Assembly (NCBI GenBank): GCA_947034885.2
Contig: OX344757.2
Location: forward strand, 20,330,001-20,394,000
Direction: 5' to 3'
DNA from: Thuidium tamariscinum
Taxonomy: Eukaryota; Streptophyta; Bryopsida; Hypnales; Thuidiaceae
Length of the DNA stretch: 64,000 nt
The notes beneath the pieces are model-generated. The model was not told where the DNA came from, did not search any database, and saw nothing but the letters and a program-made list of their open reading frames with translations. Position 1 is the first letter of the stretch, and each line of letters starts with the position of its first letter. Position numbers and translations under genes: made by a program. Positions 22,911-34,440 of the stretch are shown here, piece after piece.

Positions 22911-24932
22911 TCACCTGGGATGCAATGCTGATACGACCTCCTTGTCACCCGAGTGCGTCCCCGATTTGGAGCTCAAGAGATCATCAATCGAAAGATGTGG
23001 AATGCTTTGCTTCAGGTAAGATGAAGCAGCGGGCCGAGACTCAGGGACCACAGGCACCTCCGCATCCCCAGCCAATACCTGTACAACCTGCCGCATCGAA
23101 GGTCGACAGGCAGGATCCGGATGCGAGCACAGCAACCCTAATTTCAAAACAACACCCATTTGCTCATAGTCGAAATTAGCATTCAACAAGGGATCTGCAA
23201 CGGTGAGAAGATGGTCCTCTTTTAACCGTCTCCACACCACGTCCACCAACACCAAATCTTCGTCGTTTTCTACATTAGGCTTGTAAGCTTTTCTTCCACA
23301 GGCGAGTTCCAATGCCACAGCTCCAAATGCATACACATCCGTTTTGTCTGTGAATTTCCCACCAGCAGCTTCTGGAGCGATGTATCCATATGTTCCAGCC
23401 ACCACTGTGGTCGCCGCGCGCTTCTCATGGTCCACGAGACGTGCAAGTCCAAAGTCTCCCAGTTTTGGATTGTACTCCTCGTCCAACATGATGTTACTCG
23501 ACTTCACGTCCCGGTGGATCACTTGTTGCCGCCATCCTTCATGAAGATAGTGAAGAGCTGCAGCAGTACCAGACACAATTTTCCACCTCTGACTCCACGA
23601 AAGAACTACATCTGAGGTTTTGGGTCTGAACAAAGCTTGATCCAGAGAGCCTCTCGGCAATAGCTCATACACCAGCAAGAACTTGCCTCTGTCTCTGCAG
23701 AATCCCATGAGCCCCACAACATTGCGGTGCCGCAGCTGGCTGATGATCTTCACCTCAGCCAGAAACTCTCGCTCCCCTTGTCGAGAGTCGCTGCTTACTT
23801 TCTTTACAGCGACTTCAGCGCCCGTCTTGGGCAACACGCCTTTGTACACACTCCCGAACCCGCCTTCTCCGAGTTTGGACTGGTCGCTGAACTGTTTCGT
23901 GGCCACACTAAGATGCTTGTAGCTGATAAACTCAGGCATGCCCGCCATTTCAATCATCTCGCTATTCTCCCAGCAATCCTCACGGGCGCGCTTCTTCTTC
24001 CGCCTTACAGACACCCAAACCCCAACACCAACGGCGCAAATCCCCAGAAAAATCCCACCAGAGACAACCCCTGCAATAAGCCCCACGTTCACCTTCGACT
24101 CTTTTGGAAATTCGCTCGCAATCCCAAAGCTCGAAAACCTCCAATTATAGATATAATACACCGACCACGCATCCCCATGCGCACCCGAGAATCCCATCCA
24201 CATCTTCTCATCCACGGCACCACTCAAATCATAGGAGCAGTTGATCAGCGGCACACTCGGCCTTGAAGAAGTATTCGCCAATCTCACCTGCAAATTCCTT
24301 GTTGCCCCATCATACTCAATCCACGTATACAACACATCCCTGTGCCAGAACGTAATCCCTGTTTTGTTCTTCACATACGAGAAGCAAGAGTCGACCGAGA
24401 TCGCGCTTCGAATGTCCAGTCCCACATGCTCTGCTTGCAAGAGATTTGGATCCGTGTCTGGACTAGTCCAGCTATCAAACTCAATGGCTACCACTCGGGG
24501 GTTGCTCTCCGGGACGAGAGAGAAGATGCCGAATCGACCTGCGGGTTCCCCTCTCCATGTACTGGAATTTGAAAACATGAACGTGAAGCCATCCCCTCTT
24601 TTGAAGTTCACGTCTGAGACATTCATTGAGGTGCTGTAATTCATGGGCTCTTCTCGGAAGGTGAAGCTGGTATTGAAGGAGGCGACGGTGTTGGTGGAGG
24701 GGTCTTTCATGCGGACAGGAGTGGTGTAGTAGACGACTCCTGAAGAGGCCTGCTTCGGGTCTGTGATGTTGATGATGGCGATCGTTTGATTGTCAGGGAA
24801 AAATTCACATTGGTAGGAGTCTAAGCAGTTGATGTTCGCAGGGGTTAAGAGAGCGGGGATGGTGAAGTTGCCGTTGACGGAAGGCAAGAATGACGCACAA
24901 CAGAGCATGAGGAGCACAATGATGTTGGCCAT
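22911..24932 (-). CDS. L-type lectin receptor-like kinase
   Basis: An intronless plasma-membrane receptor kinase of 673 residues from the chosen Met (24930-24932). Ten more in-frame codons precede it, but this Met directly starts the signal peptide (MANIIVLLMLCCASFLP). Numbering from the upstream Met: legume-lectin ectodomain at about 31-285 with the metal-site stretch VAIEFDSW...HVGLDI (158-184) and many N-x-S/T sites; transmembrane helix at about 293-319 followed by RRKKKR; kinase domain at about 363-632. The kinase is complete: GEGGFGSV (365-372), VAVK Lys387, alpha-C Glu403, HRD (483-485), DFG (503-505), APE (529-531). It is thus an RD kinase that should be active on Ser/Thr. Family members sense extracellular ligands such as eATP or glycans in defence and development; this ligand is unknown. 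L-type lectin kinases are often intronless, as here. Confidence 0.95.
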   Translation of the reverse strand: MANIIVLLMLCCASFLPSVNGNFTIPALLTPANINCLDSYQCEFFPDNQTIAIINITDPKQASSGVVYYTTPVRMKDPSTNTVASFNTSFTFREEPMNYSTSMNVSDVNFKRGDGFTFMFSNSSTWRGEPAGRFGIFSLVPESNPRVVAIEFDSWTSPDTDPNLLQAEHVGLDIRSAISVDSCFSYVKNKTGITFWHRDVLYTWIEYDGATRNLQVRLANTSSRPSVPLINCSYDLSGAVDEKMWMGFSGAHGDAWSVYYIYNWRFSSFGIASEFPKESKVNVGLIAGVVSGGIFLGICAVGVGVWVSVRRKKKRAREDCWENSEMIEMAGMPEFISYKHLSVATKQFSDQSKLGEGGFGSVYKGVLPKTGAEVAVKKVSSDSRQGEREFLAEVKIISQLRHRNVVGLMGFCRDRGKFLLVYELLPRGSLDQALFRPKTSDVVLSWSQRWKIVSGTAAALHYLHEGWRQQVIHRDVKSSNIMLDEEYNPKLGDFGLARLVDHEKRAATTVVAGTYGYIAPEAAGGKFTDKTDVYAFGAVALELACGRKAYKPNVENDEDLVLVDVVWRRLKEDHLLTVADPLLNANFDYEQMGVVLKLGLLCSHPDPACRPSMRQVVQVLAGDAEVPVVPESRPAASSYLKQSIPHLSIDDLLSSKSGTHSGDKEVVSALHPR

Positions 24933-24967
24933 TGTAGCCTCCTTCCCGTCTTGAGATCTCATCTCAT

Positions 24968-25440
24968 ACTACAATCAAAGAGCTGTGGAGCATCAGAAAT
25001 GGATTTCGTGAGGGGCTCCAAGACCGTTAGATTTTATCTTTGCCGAGGTAGTGAGCTGTAGTTTACTGAGAAACCAAGCCAGTTTGGAAAGCATGATCTT
25101 AACTCAAGCAAGTCGTCTGCGCGGAGAGAAAAACAGTCAAATGTGACCTTAGTCAAGTGCATGGAATCAAAAAAATTTGCAAGTAAGAGGATACTAAACG
25201 GTTCAGGAAGTATCGTAATAAGTTCATCCGTGTTACGCACAGCAACTCATCTATTCGTACACTAGGTGGAGCTTACAGAAGGCAAGTGCAGTAAACATGA
25301 ATTGGCCAAATGTCTGTGACCGCCAATGTTTGAATAGAAATGGGATTCTCTTTTATCACTCACAGTAAAGTTCTGGACAGCCCTCCCACTGTGAAATGGA
25401 ATAGGGATAAAAATTTGATCTCAACAGATTTGGCTCTAAG
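24968..25440. other. Upstream region of the lectin receptor kinase
   Basis: Non-coding as far as I can see. It lies between the kinase start and the hairpin at 25441-25576 and presumably contains the kinase promoter. I could not pick a convincing TATA box. Confidence 0.4.
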
Positions 25441-25576
25441 GTAGGAATATTATAAACCGTGATGGTACCATGTAATCGGTTTCAACGTACCTGCTCTTGT
25501 CACTTCAAGGCATAATTGACGAGAGCAGGTACATTGAAACCGTTTATGGTACCATCACGGTTTATGGTATTCCTAC
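25441..25576. ncRNA. Near-perfect ~60-bp hairpin, candidate MIRNA precursor or tiny MITE
   Basis: The left arm 25441-25502 and right arm 25517-25576 are reverse complements apart from a 2-nt bulge, one mismatch and three positions that would be G:U pairs in one RNA strand. The loop is 14 nt. Arm length, loop size and near-complete pairing fit a plant MIRNA or young inverted-duplication locus. I do not recognise a known mature miRNA. The alternative is a very small foldback transposon. Strand is undetermined. Confidence 0.5.
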
Positions 25577-28189
25577 CTGGAGTGAGTACCCACCGTGATC
25601 TCTCTGTCCACAGCGCTATAAATCTCCCCAAAATCAAGCCCTCGCCTATGTTAAAATGCTTAAAAGTGACGCAGACAGTATCCTCCACCCGGAAATTGGG
25701 TTCGAAGGGCTACATATCCTCTACAGTAATGGTTTGCTTACTCGAGTAACTCTGGGAACTAAAGCTACAGGAGGAATCGAAAGCAGCAGGGGAGTCCAGG
25801 AGGCAACAGAAAACGTGAATCTAACTTAGATTACATGCTCAGTACTTACGATTCTAAATGGCACATTCTTGTCACGAATTGCAGCCAAAACTTCACACAG
25901 GGGCTAAGCTTCCGAATGAAACGAGTTCTACTGAAGTTCACGAAACGCATACAGATCGAGAGTGGGAATCTTACCGACAGATTGAAAGCAAACGACGTTA
26001 CACTCGGTACCCCTCGCGCACTGGGATTTCGCGGCCAAGAAAGCTCCCATCCGCCATAGCCAAAGAATCGGAGATCTAAATCATCTAGTGAGTGGAGGAG
26101 AAGATCACCGGTATCAAGTTGCATACTATTTTACAGCTACTGACTACTGACCCCCCAAAATCTTCTGTTCTGCAATCTCGCCGTACTCAGCTCTACATCA
26201 GATTCTACATCGATCTTGCACCAAGTTTCGGCCCATTCCAGCATCATGCTCAGCACCTGAAACTGCAACGTATCCAAGAGCAAGTACGGGAACCTCTGCA
26301 ATCAGTCAAACTTGCTTGCCCTGGTTGAATCTGCGCTGCACCACGTACCAAGATCTGCAGTCCTGCGCGCGCACCATCCAAACTTTGACATTTCGTTCAC
26401 CGAAGCTTTGAAGCCGGTTTTGCAGATAGCTGCAGACGCAACAGTTTGATCAGTTCTAAAGGAAGATTGCGAATGCGTGTTGCTATGAGAGGCCAATCAT
26501 TAGATTGTGTCCTGGGAACTTGAGTCCATGACGTGAGGGAGAGTGGAAATGGCAGAGAGTGGGGATCGATGGATCGATACACAGTTGAATTTGAAGGCCC
26601 AGTGAGCCACATGCGGCGATGGATTGGCAGATCGATCAGGTACGGTACTTCGGTGGATCAAGGTACTGAAAATGCTAGCTAGAATCTTCAATCTATTTGA
26701 TCATTTATAAATCGCAAAGACGGTGAGTGAATTTCTTCGAACTGCAACCCCGCGTTCTGAGAAACGCCTGTTTGTTGACCCTGACAACAACTAGTATCAT
26801 ACTACGTACAATGTATCATACAGTGTATCATACAAAGCATCTCTGTCGTGGACTCATGGGCCTCCCATTCTCCACCATTGCCGTGAAACCGTTCAACGAC
26901 AATGGCGTCTGTAACGTCCTCTGCTGTAAGAGTCTTGCTCTTGAGCATTGACCACGACTAAAGTTCCGCAACAGCGCGTTGTTTCCACAGATTAGAACAA
27001 GTTGACAGTTTCCACGGCGCTTTGAGTCCTTGACTATTAGAGTTGGGGATGAAAAAGTCCAGTAATCACTTGCACTGGACCTTCACGTAACTGATTGTTT
27101 ACCAATGAGGCAAGGATCCTTTTCACATTTTTGAAAACGGGACCTTGATAGTGAATAAAAATGTCTTATACTGATTCTTCGACAACCCAATCCTTGAATT
27201 AATGGATAGGTCTCTCCCTTTAATGAGTGGTCTATCTCTAGCAAAGAATAATATCTTCCCAACATGGAGGAGGATCATTGATTAGTTATACAATGTTATA
27301 TTTCCAAGCACAAAGTCAATCCTCTACCAAATATAAAACCAACTTCAAATCGTGGAAGTTGAGAAAAAGGGGCAAAAGGAAGGAGTATTGAATTAAAATT
27401 TGAGGTGTAGACAAGTTGCTCTACCATGATCCCTTGAATGCTTGTGAAGCACAACTCTGTACCTGAACTTTTCACGGAATTAATGTGCCATACTCATCAA
27501 CTTCCACCCACATCATTTTGGCTCTAGAGTGATCTTAAGAACATGAAATATTGTATCCTCAAATGATGCAAGTATCTTGAAGGTTGAGAATAGGTTAAAC
27601 TTAGTGTTTTAGTGCAAGTGGTGGCAGATTGGTAGTAGATTTCTAACAACTTTTAGAACCTTCTCACCACAATTTTAATTTATTAGTTCTAAACTGTAAT
27701 TTTGCTACCGATCCCCACGTGCTGAGGAGACGGTACCCAAGATTGCTTGCTGTGAAGTTTCAGCCACTCCTGCCCTCCAGCATTATTTGTTCTCATGATT
27801 TTCACCACGTTTTCCATATTAGAAAACCTTCCAGTACTGAACAGTACTGTACTGTATGCCAGACTGTGTATATTATAGCGTGTTTTGGGAATGGAAGGTC
27901 CTGTTCACAGCGTGGATCAGTATTCAGCCCTGCACTTCAGAAAATGGACCAGCACCACTGGCAGGGGGCCTGTTCTCACTACGTCCCAATTTCGGGTTCT
28001 CCAAGTCATGGTTCCAAGTCAACTCCCAACTTTCTTGGGTTGTAGAGGAATAAGAGGATGAATAAAAAATGTTCTATGTGGGATTTGTAACTTCATAATT
28101 AAGTTTGAAGGTTAAGAATTTAAGATCCCAAGTCTCAAAACATCCATATTGTTACTCTTTAATCTTTAAATGATAGGCTAAGCTTTTTA
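25577..28189. other. Intergenic, no gene recognised
   Basis: The moderate-GC patch at 25577-27000 contains only short overlapping frames. At 26800-26835 the motif TGTATCATACA repeats three times. 27100-28190 is ordinary AT-rich sequence; 27719-28045 has an open frame with no recognisable content. Confidence 0.45.
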
Positions 28190-29760
28190 CTTTTGAGGGA
28201 ATCATTGACAATGACTAAGTGTTTTTTGTATTATTTTTGGAATCTTTCAACACAGTGAATCCACGTCAATAGTGAATCATGGTTGACTAAGTATCACATT
28301 TAGGCTGCAAAGTCATTGTACTATTCACTATTTTGTTTCACATGTCTTGATAGCACAAACTGGGTACGCAACACGAACCATTCCTTGCTTTAAGAAAAGA
28401 ATCGTTGACAATAAGTATTTTCTATATTTTTGGGAATGCCGGTGCAACCTATTGAACCCATTTTAGTATTGAATATGGCTTGCTAAGCATTGCATTTAGA
28501 TTGCATTGAGTCAAAGCACTACATACTATTCATTTTTGCATGCCTTCACTATACAAACTTTGGGCAAACAAGCCCTTATATATACCTTGTTTCAAGAAGG
28601 GAATCATTGACAAAAAGTATTTTTTGTATTTTGGAGGAATGGTTCAATCTATAGAACAAACTTCAATAGTGAATATGGTTTGTAAAGCATTACATTTAGG
28701 TTGCAAAGTCAAAGCACTACTTACTATTCATTTTTGCATGCCCTCACCAAACAAATTTTAAGCAAACAACAAGCCCTAGGCTTACTTTTGAGAGAATCAT
28801 TGAAATTGGCTTTGTAGTTTTGTATTAATTTTGGAATCTTTCAACACAGTGAATCCACGTCAATAGTGAATCATGGTTGATTAAGCATCACATTTAGGCT
28901 ACAAAATAATTTTACTATTCACTATTTAGTTTCACATGTCTTGATGGCACAAACTTTGGTTACACAAGAAGAACCATTGCTTTATGAAGAGAATCATTGA
29001 CAATAAGTATTTTCTATAATTTGGGAATGGTGCAACCTATTGAACCAGCTTTAGTAGTGTATATGGCTTGCCAAGCATCACATTTAGATTGCAAAGTCAA
29101 AGCACTACTTACTATTCATATTTGCATGCCCTCACTATACAAACTTTGGGCAAACAAGCCCTATACCTTGTTTCTAGAAGGAGATCGTTGACAAAAAAAA
29201 TTGTATTTTTTGGGAATGGTTCAACTTATAGAACGAACTTTAGTAGTGATTATGGTTTGCAAAGCATTGCATTTAGGTTGCAAAGTGAAGACATTATTTA
29301 CTATTCATTTTTGCTTGCCCTCACTACACAAACTTTGGGCAAACAGCAAGCCCTATACATTGTTTCAAAAAGAGAATTGTTGACAAAAAGCATTTTCTAT
29401 ATTTTTTAGAAAAGGTGAACCAATAGAACCAACTTCAGTGGTGAATATGGCTTACCAAGCATTGCATTTAGGTTGGAAAGTCAAAGCACTATTTACTATT
29501 CATTTTTGCATGCCCTCATTGTACAAACTTTGGGCAAACAACAAGCCTTGTATGTTGTTTCAAGAAGAGAATCGTTGACAAAAATTGTTTTTTGGATTTT
29601 TTGGGAATGTCTCAACCTATTGGATATTTGGATTGTCTTCGATAAATCAATAGTGAATATATTTTTCTATACATTCCATTTAGGATGCAAAGTCAAGGTA
29701 CTACTTACTATTTAGTTTTACATGTCTTGACTACACAAACTTTGAGGAAGCAAAACTAGG
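28190..29760. repeat. ~195-bp tandem array, eight units, three-unit higher-order pattern
   Basis: The anchor motif (A)TCRTTGACAA recurs at 28203, 28403, 28605, 28798 (variant), 28995, 29186, 29377 and 29573, spacing 191-202 bp. Units share CTATTCATTTTTGCATGCCC, ACAAACTTTGGGCAAACA and GCATTTAGGTTGCAAAGTCA. Unit 1 (from 28203) and unit 4 (from 28798) form a distinct, almost identical subtype (GTGAATCCACGTCAATAGTG), so the first six units read A-B-C-A-B-C, followed by two more C-like units. The short open frames inside are by-products; unit length is not a multiple of three. Confidence 0.85.
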
Positions 29761-30165
29761 GCAATATCCAACTTCAAGAAGATTTTTAATCCCCCTTTAG
29801 ATTACCTTCTAGGTCAATGGATGTTATTTAAGGGTTAACTCCTTTAGGGGTAGGTGTCCAATCTTTGAACAACAAATGAATGCAATACATTCCAAACATC
29901 CAAAAATAAGATTTTTCATCCATAGTTTTTGGGAAGATTCTTCTATTAGTTCTTCAATATTAATTTGTCATAGATTTCTAAAGACTTTGCTTTGCAAATA
30001 TTCTATAATTGAAAGGGTACTAGTAGTTTCATTAAAGGTCTAGCCTCAAAAAATAATTTTTATAGTTCAAAAAATGACGTGGCTTCAAAAATGTAATTTG
30101 AATAAAAAATTTACATTAAAATCTTCAAAAATTATTATAATTAGAACTTAACATCTTATATTTAA

Positions 30166-30893
30166 TTTCTAAAGGACCAAATTGTATTTTTTTTGGCAAC
30201 AAAAAAATTTTGGTAGCTTAATATGAACAAAAAAATTCTTTTTTCCTTGAAATTTCATACAAAATGTGCCTAGGGAATAGCTTTTAGGCCCAACAATTTT
30301 CATAACCTTTGATTGCATGGTTAAAAGGTTATTGTGTGATACGTAACTTTCATTCAATAGTAGGCATCCTAGGCAACTCAAAAAATTTCCTTAAAAATAA
30401 TTGTTAAAAAAAATAAAAAATTGAAATTAATTTGAATATATGCAGGAGTTTTGAATCATTCCATTTTGATTAATGAGATGAAAATAAATAAGGAACTTTA
30501 GTTTGTCCGTAGTAAAGCCTTAAGAGATTCCATAACTACCTACAAACTAGAAGATTTCATAACTTTCATTTCATTTATCAAAATGGAATGATTCAAAGCT
30601 TCCTATGTATATTTAAATTTAGAAAACCAATTTCAAATTTTTATTTTCTTGAAAAGTAATTTAAAAGAAGTTTTTTGAGCTACTTGGACTGCCCAATATT
30701 GAATGAAAATGACATATTACACAATAACTTTTTAACCATGCAATCAAAAGTTATGAAAATTGTTGGGCCTTAAAGCTATTTTTTAGGCACATGCTATTAG
30801 GAAATTTCAAAAAAAAAAGAATTTTTTTTCCATAGTGAGTTGCCTAAAATCACTATATTGCCAAAAAAACAACACAACTTGGTTATTTAGGGA
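30166..30893. mobile_element. TTAA-flanked foldback element, family TT1 (728 bp)
   Basis: TTAA at 30162-30165 and 30894-30897. The two halves are near-complete reverse complements: TTTCTAAAGGACCAA versus TCCCTAAATAACCAA at the tips, then GGCCCAACAATTTTCATAAC and GATTGCATGGTTAAAA in both arms, meeting near 30530 (arms ~360 bp). No coding capacity. Partial copies lie at 18930-19070, 52165-52251, 53179-53609 and 63469-63825. A transcript through it would fold into a long dsRNA and could feed small-RNA production. Confidence 0.85.
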
Positions 30894-31096
30894 TTAAAAG
30901 AAAAAAATTATTGTAAAAAACACAAGAATCTTCAATTATGTTTTCAGTTTTTGACTTTAAATTTTATTGAAAAATATTGCATAGTGTACTACATAGGCAA
31001 CTAGTAGGTTCAACAAAAAAATAATTCTAAAATGTAGTATTGATTTTCTTAAACAATTAATGGTTACATTTGTTGAATTCAAGAGAAATTCAAGTC

Positions 31097-31384
31097 ATTA
31101 GGAGAGATTTGAGGGCTCTAGGAGCCCGTGAGTTTCCACAACCCGAAATCGCATAATCTGCCACGAGAACGCAATTCTGCAGGAATCCTACGTGGTCGAG
31201 TGATTGCCACGTCATTAACTCTCTTTTTTTTGGAAATTTTTTTTAGACTTCTTTTCATATTTCAGGACCCATTTTTTATTTTTTATTTTTGAGAAATGCT
31301 AGCCTAACAACGGCCAGCCGTTCCCCAGACTAGTTTCGGGATCAATACTAAAACGGCCCTTTGGAGACCTCAAATTCCTCTTAA
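31097..31384. mobile_element. ~288-bp MITE, copy A
   Basis: Ends ATTAGGAGAGATTTGAGGGCTC and, in inverse, ATTAAGAGGAATTTGAGGTC. The interior carries GAGAACGCAATTCTGCAGGAATCCTACG and GAGAAATGCTAGCCTAACAACGGC. Copy B, in inverse orientation, is at 55656-55941. A TTA/TAA target duplication would suit PIF/Harbinger, but the exact boundary is ambiguous. Confidence 0.7.
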
Positions 31385-31647
31385 TTAGTGCACCTTTCCT
31401 TATTGAGATCTTTCTATTAATACCAAGAACTCAATTAGAGGACTAATGATCCAAAAAATCTCAATGTAATAAACAAAACAAACAAATAGCCTTATTTAAG
31501 CTATAGATGCTTGCAATTCCTTCTTATACCACATATCCAACATTTACCTAGAATTGAATACTAACTTTGTGTGAGTCTTAAATAATTAAGGTAACTAGAT
31601 CATAATGCTAGGGACAATTTTACACTAAAAAAAATCATAAACTTTAA

Positions 31648-32888
31648 CCTCTATAAAACTAAGGCATTTTTTTGGCCAAAAGACACTCAAAATTGCCATT
31701 TCTATTGCAAACAAATAAATGATTTGAAAACTAATACTCTATATTTTTCACCACCTATCATAAGATCTCATACCTAACTAGCATGAGGATTTGTGGAATA
31801 AATTCCAAAAAATTAATTGCACATATTGCAAGATATTTGCATTTAAAGAAAAAGAAAACAAGATTTTTTGGCACATTGTGGGACTAGAATGTGACTTTGA
31901 CTTTGAAACTTGTTAACTTAAATTTTTTGCACTACAAAGTTTTGAGCTTCAAATCTTAATGGTGGAAAATTGAATTAAAAGTTTATAAAAGAAATTAATT
32001 TTAATTCTTAAGAAAATTGTTAAGTAGAAGTAGGAACAAGATAGAAGGAAAATCTAAATCAGTAATATCTCTATGATAGAATTAGAAAAGTACTAATCCC
32101 ATAGGTGAGGTTGTTTTAGCAAAAAAACCAAACCAATGTTTTGTTTTTGGCAATTTGTTGTCAAATTGCACCCGAATAAAATGGGCTTTGAATCAATCCT
32201 ATAGATAATAAACAATAGAATTTTCAATTAAATTGCCAAAAAAATTTAAATTAAAAAAAGAATTGGATGAAATCACTAGAAAATAGATGAAAATGAAACT
32301 ATAAATCTGTGACATGTGCTAATATGATATTTCTACTCAATATATGGATGAATGTTGAAACTTGAAGCACCACTATAACATTTTTTATTGCCACTTTGGC
32401 ACTTCATAAAAAATATAAAAAGAAACCAAACTAACACGTGAACTAAACAATTGAGAAGTTTTTTTGAAAAATTATAAAAATTGCATTTAGAAATGAATCC
32501 TACAAATTATTATTTTATGAATATGCTTAGATTGCCCAAAAAACAAGATTGTCTATAACTTTTATATTACTTATTCAAATGAAATGAATCAAAGCTTTAC
32601 ATTTAAGAAAAAATATAATCTAAGGAAAAAGAAATTTAAGATAAAAATTTTGAATTTTGAATTTTGAGTTTTGTACTACTCAAATGCCCAATTTCCCCTA
32701 TTTTGAGCTTATTTGGGTATAACTTTTATTCCTATACACCAATTGGAGAAAAGAAATTATATTCTTATACGACTAATCAATTTTTCTGTCTTTAAAAAAA
32801 GTTTCAAAAAATCATGACTAAATTTGAGATTGTAAGTACTTGTACAAGATCCAATTTGTCTCGTGAAAGAACATTGGTCCTTTAGGGG
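31648..32888. mobile_element. TTAA-flanked element, family TT2, inverted copy (1241 bp)
   Basis: TTAA at 31644-31647 and 32889-32892; the right end CCTTTAGGGG is intact and the left end CCTCTATAAAACTAAGG is decayed. It is reverse-complementary to 14003-14924 over most of its length (CAAAATTGCCATTTCT, GCACTACAAAGTTTTGAG, CAATTGGAGAAAAGAAATTATATTC). It is about 320 bp longer, so it probably carries further insertions. No coding capacity. Confidence 0.7.
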
Positions 32889-32892
32889 TTAA

Positions 32893-34030
32893 AAGAAAGT
32901 TTATTAAGTTCAATCTAGAACTTGAAGCCTTCCTTAGGCCTCATTCTTTTTGTTAATGAGATGCTTCTTGGACTCTCTTCAAGGCGTAATCAATGAAATA
33001 GCTTCAATTGTTTTAGAAAATCTACCAATTCAAGTTTGACCTCTTAGAACTTTTATATATATAATATTATTCTTAGATTTCTTTCTAGCTTTATTGCAAA
33101 ATTTTATTTATGTGATTAAATAATTGAGAATATTGTGACACTCAATAAATTATTTACATGTGAAATCACCACTTTTTTTGCCCTAGATAGCTCAATGGTT
33201 AAAATTAAGAAATTTTGATGTAAAATTGTTAGTCTCCTAAGAAAAATTTGTTGTAAGTTGTTTCATATTTTTCCAACACTCACACAATAATTTGTAGATT
33301 TTGAAAGTTAAAAATATAGGGTACTTACCTATGTCCCTAGAAGTCCTCTTAAACCACCACTCTTCCCTAAAAAAAACTCTTTAATTTCTATTGGTTGGTC
33401 TTTCAAACTACTATTCACGATTTTGAAACATCAGATGAATCTTTTTCATATATAAATAGCTAGTGGTTTTGAAAATATGGCAAAATTGAGTGTCTCTACC
33501 TTCATATTTGTCATAGAAATTTATTTAATTCAAGGTGATCCTACTTTAGGTCTCATTTACACCAAGGCCCAAAAGCACTCTAGAGTATTCCTATTTTGTT
33601 AGATGTGACAATGCAAAGTCAAAGCCTAAGATAAAAAAATAGTAATGACACTTTGCATGGTCTTGGTATAAATTGAAGAGAGACCACATCCAAGCTATAC
33701 CTATTTATTATTAAATCTGACATTGTCAACTGCAAGATCAATTATATAGACAAAATCTATGGTTGTGAGGGTTTAGCCTGCCATAGTATATCTCCTAAAA
33801 ATCCTCTACCTCAAAGAAGTGGTCAAGAAAAAAGTTCTTCAAAAAGTGCAAAACATTATCTACTTTATAGGCCATATAGGATTCCAAGTAGACTCCTCAT
33901 CCATAAAAATTAGCACGGGTCTTGGCCAAATTGTATAAACCCAACTTGTACTACACTTATTTCTCTACCAATCATTGCTTAGACAATTCAAGAGGGCCTT
34001 TGGTCCAATCCTAGTATAATAAACCATCCC
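32893..34030. other. AT-rich intergenic, no gene recognised
   Basis: No open frame, clear repeat or splice chain of note. Confidence 0.5.
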
Positions 34031-34440
34031 TTAACCCTTAAACAAATTGGTAATTGTGGAAATCATCAATTATTATACCATAGGAACCATTGGTCTAAAA
34101 GAACCCAAAAGTATGCAGTGGAAGTCAAACTACTATAAGTCTCTTCCTTTCCCACCCCTAATTCTAAGGATGAATAGTTGCACTTTTGTCCTATACAACA
34201 AGATGTTCTCTCATTCATTGACTAGAAAATAGTACTACGTCCTTTATAGGTTAACCCTTGGAAGACAGATTTGCGACTACGAAAATCATTCATTTTGTTA
34301 CTATGTGAATCATTAGTTTCAAAAAATCCAAAAGCCCTTATTGGAAGTCAAACTATTGTAGAACACCTCTCTTTCCACACATAATGCCAAAGATGAATAG
34401 TTGCACTTCTGACAACATAGAAGAATTCTCTGTCATTCAC
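34031..34440. repeat. Tandem dimer, ~220-bp unit starting TTAACCCTT
   Basis: Two diverged direct copies start at 34031 and 34251, both TTAACCCTT, and share AGTGGAAGTCAAACTA/TTGGAAGTCAAACTA, GATGAATAGTTGCACTT and TCATTCA near the end. A related sequence lies in reverse around 57165-57360. This may be a tandem insertion of a TTAA-type element. No coding capacity. Confidence 0.6.

Noticed and set aside
22911-24639. Plus-strand frames of 60-179 codons opposite the lectin kinase
   Set aside because: They overlap a complete, motif-bearing kinase gene and show no domain of their own.
28540-29715. Repeated small ORFs (KLWANKPLY, LGCKVKALLTIHF) as a protein family
   Set aside because: They arise from the ~195-bp tandem array; unit length shifts frame and no start or domain is conserved.
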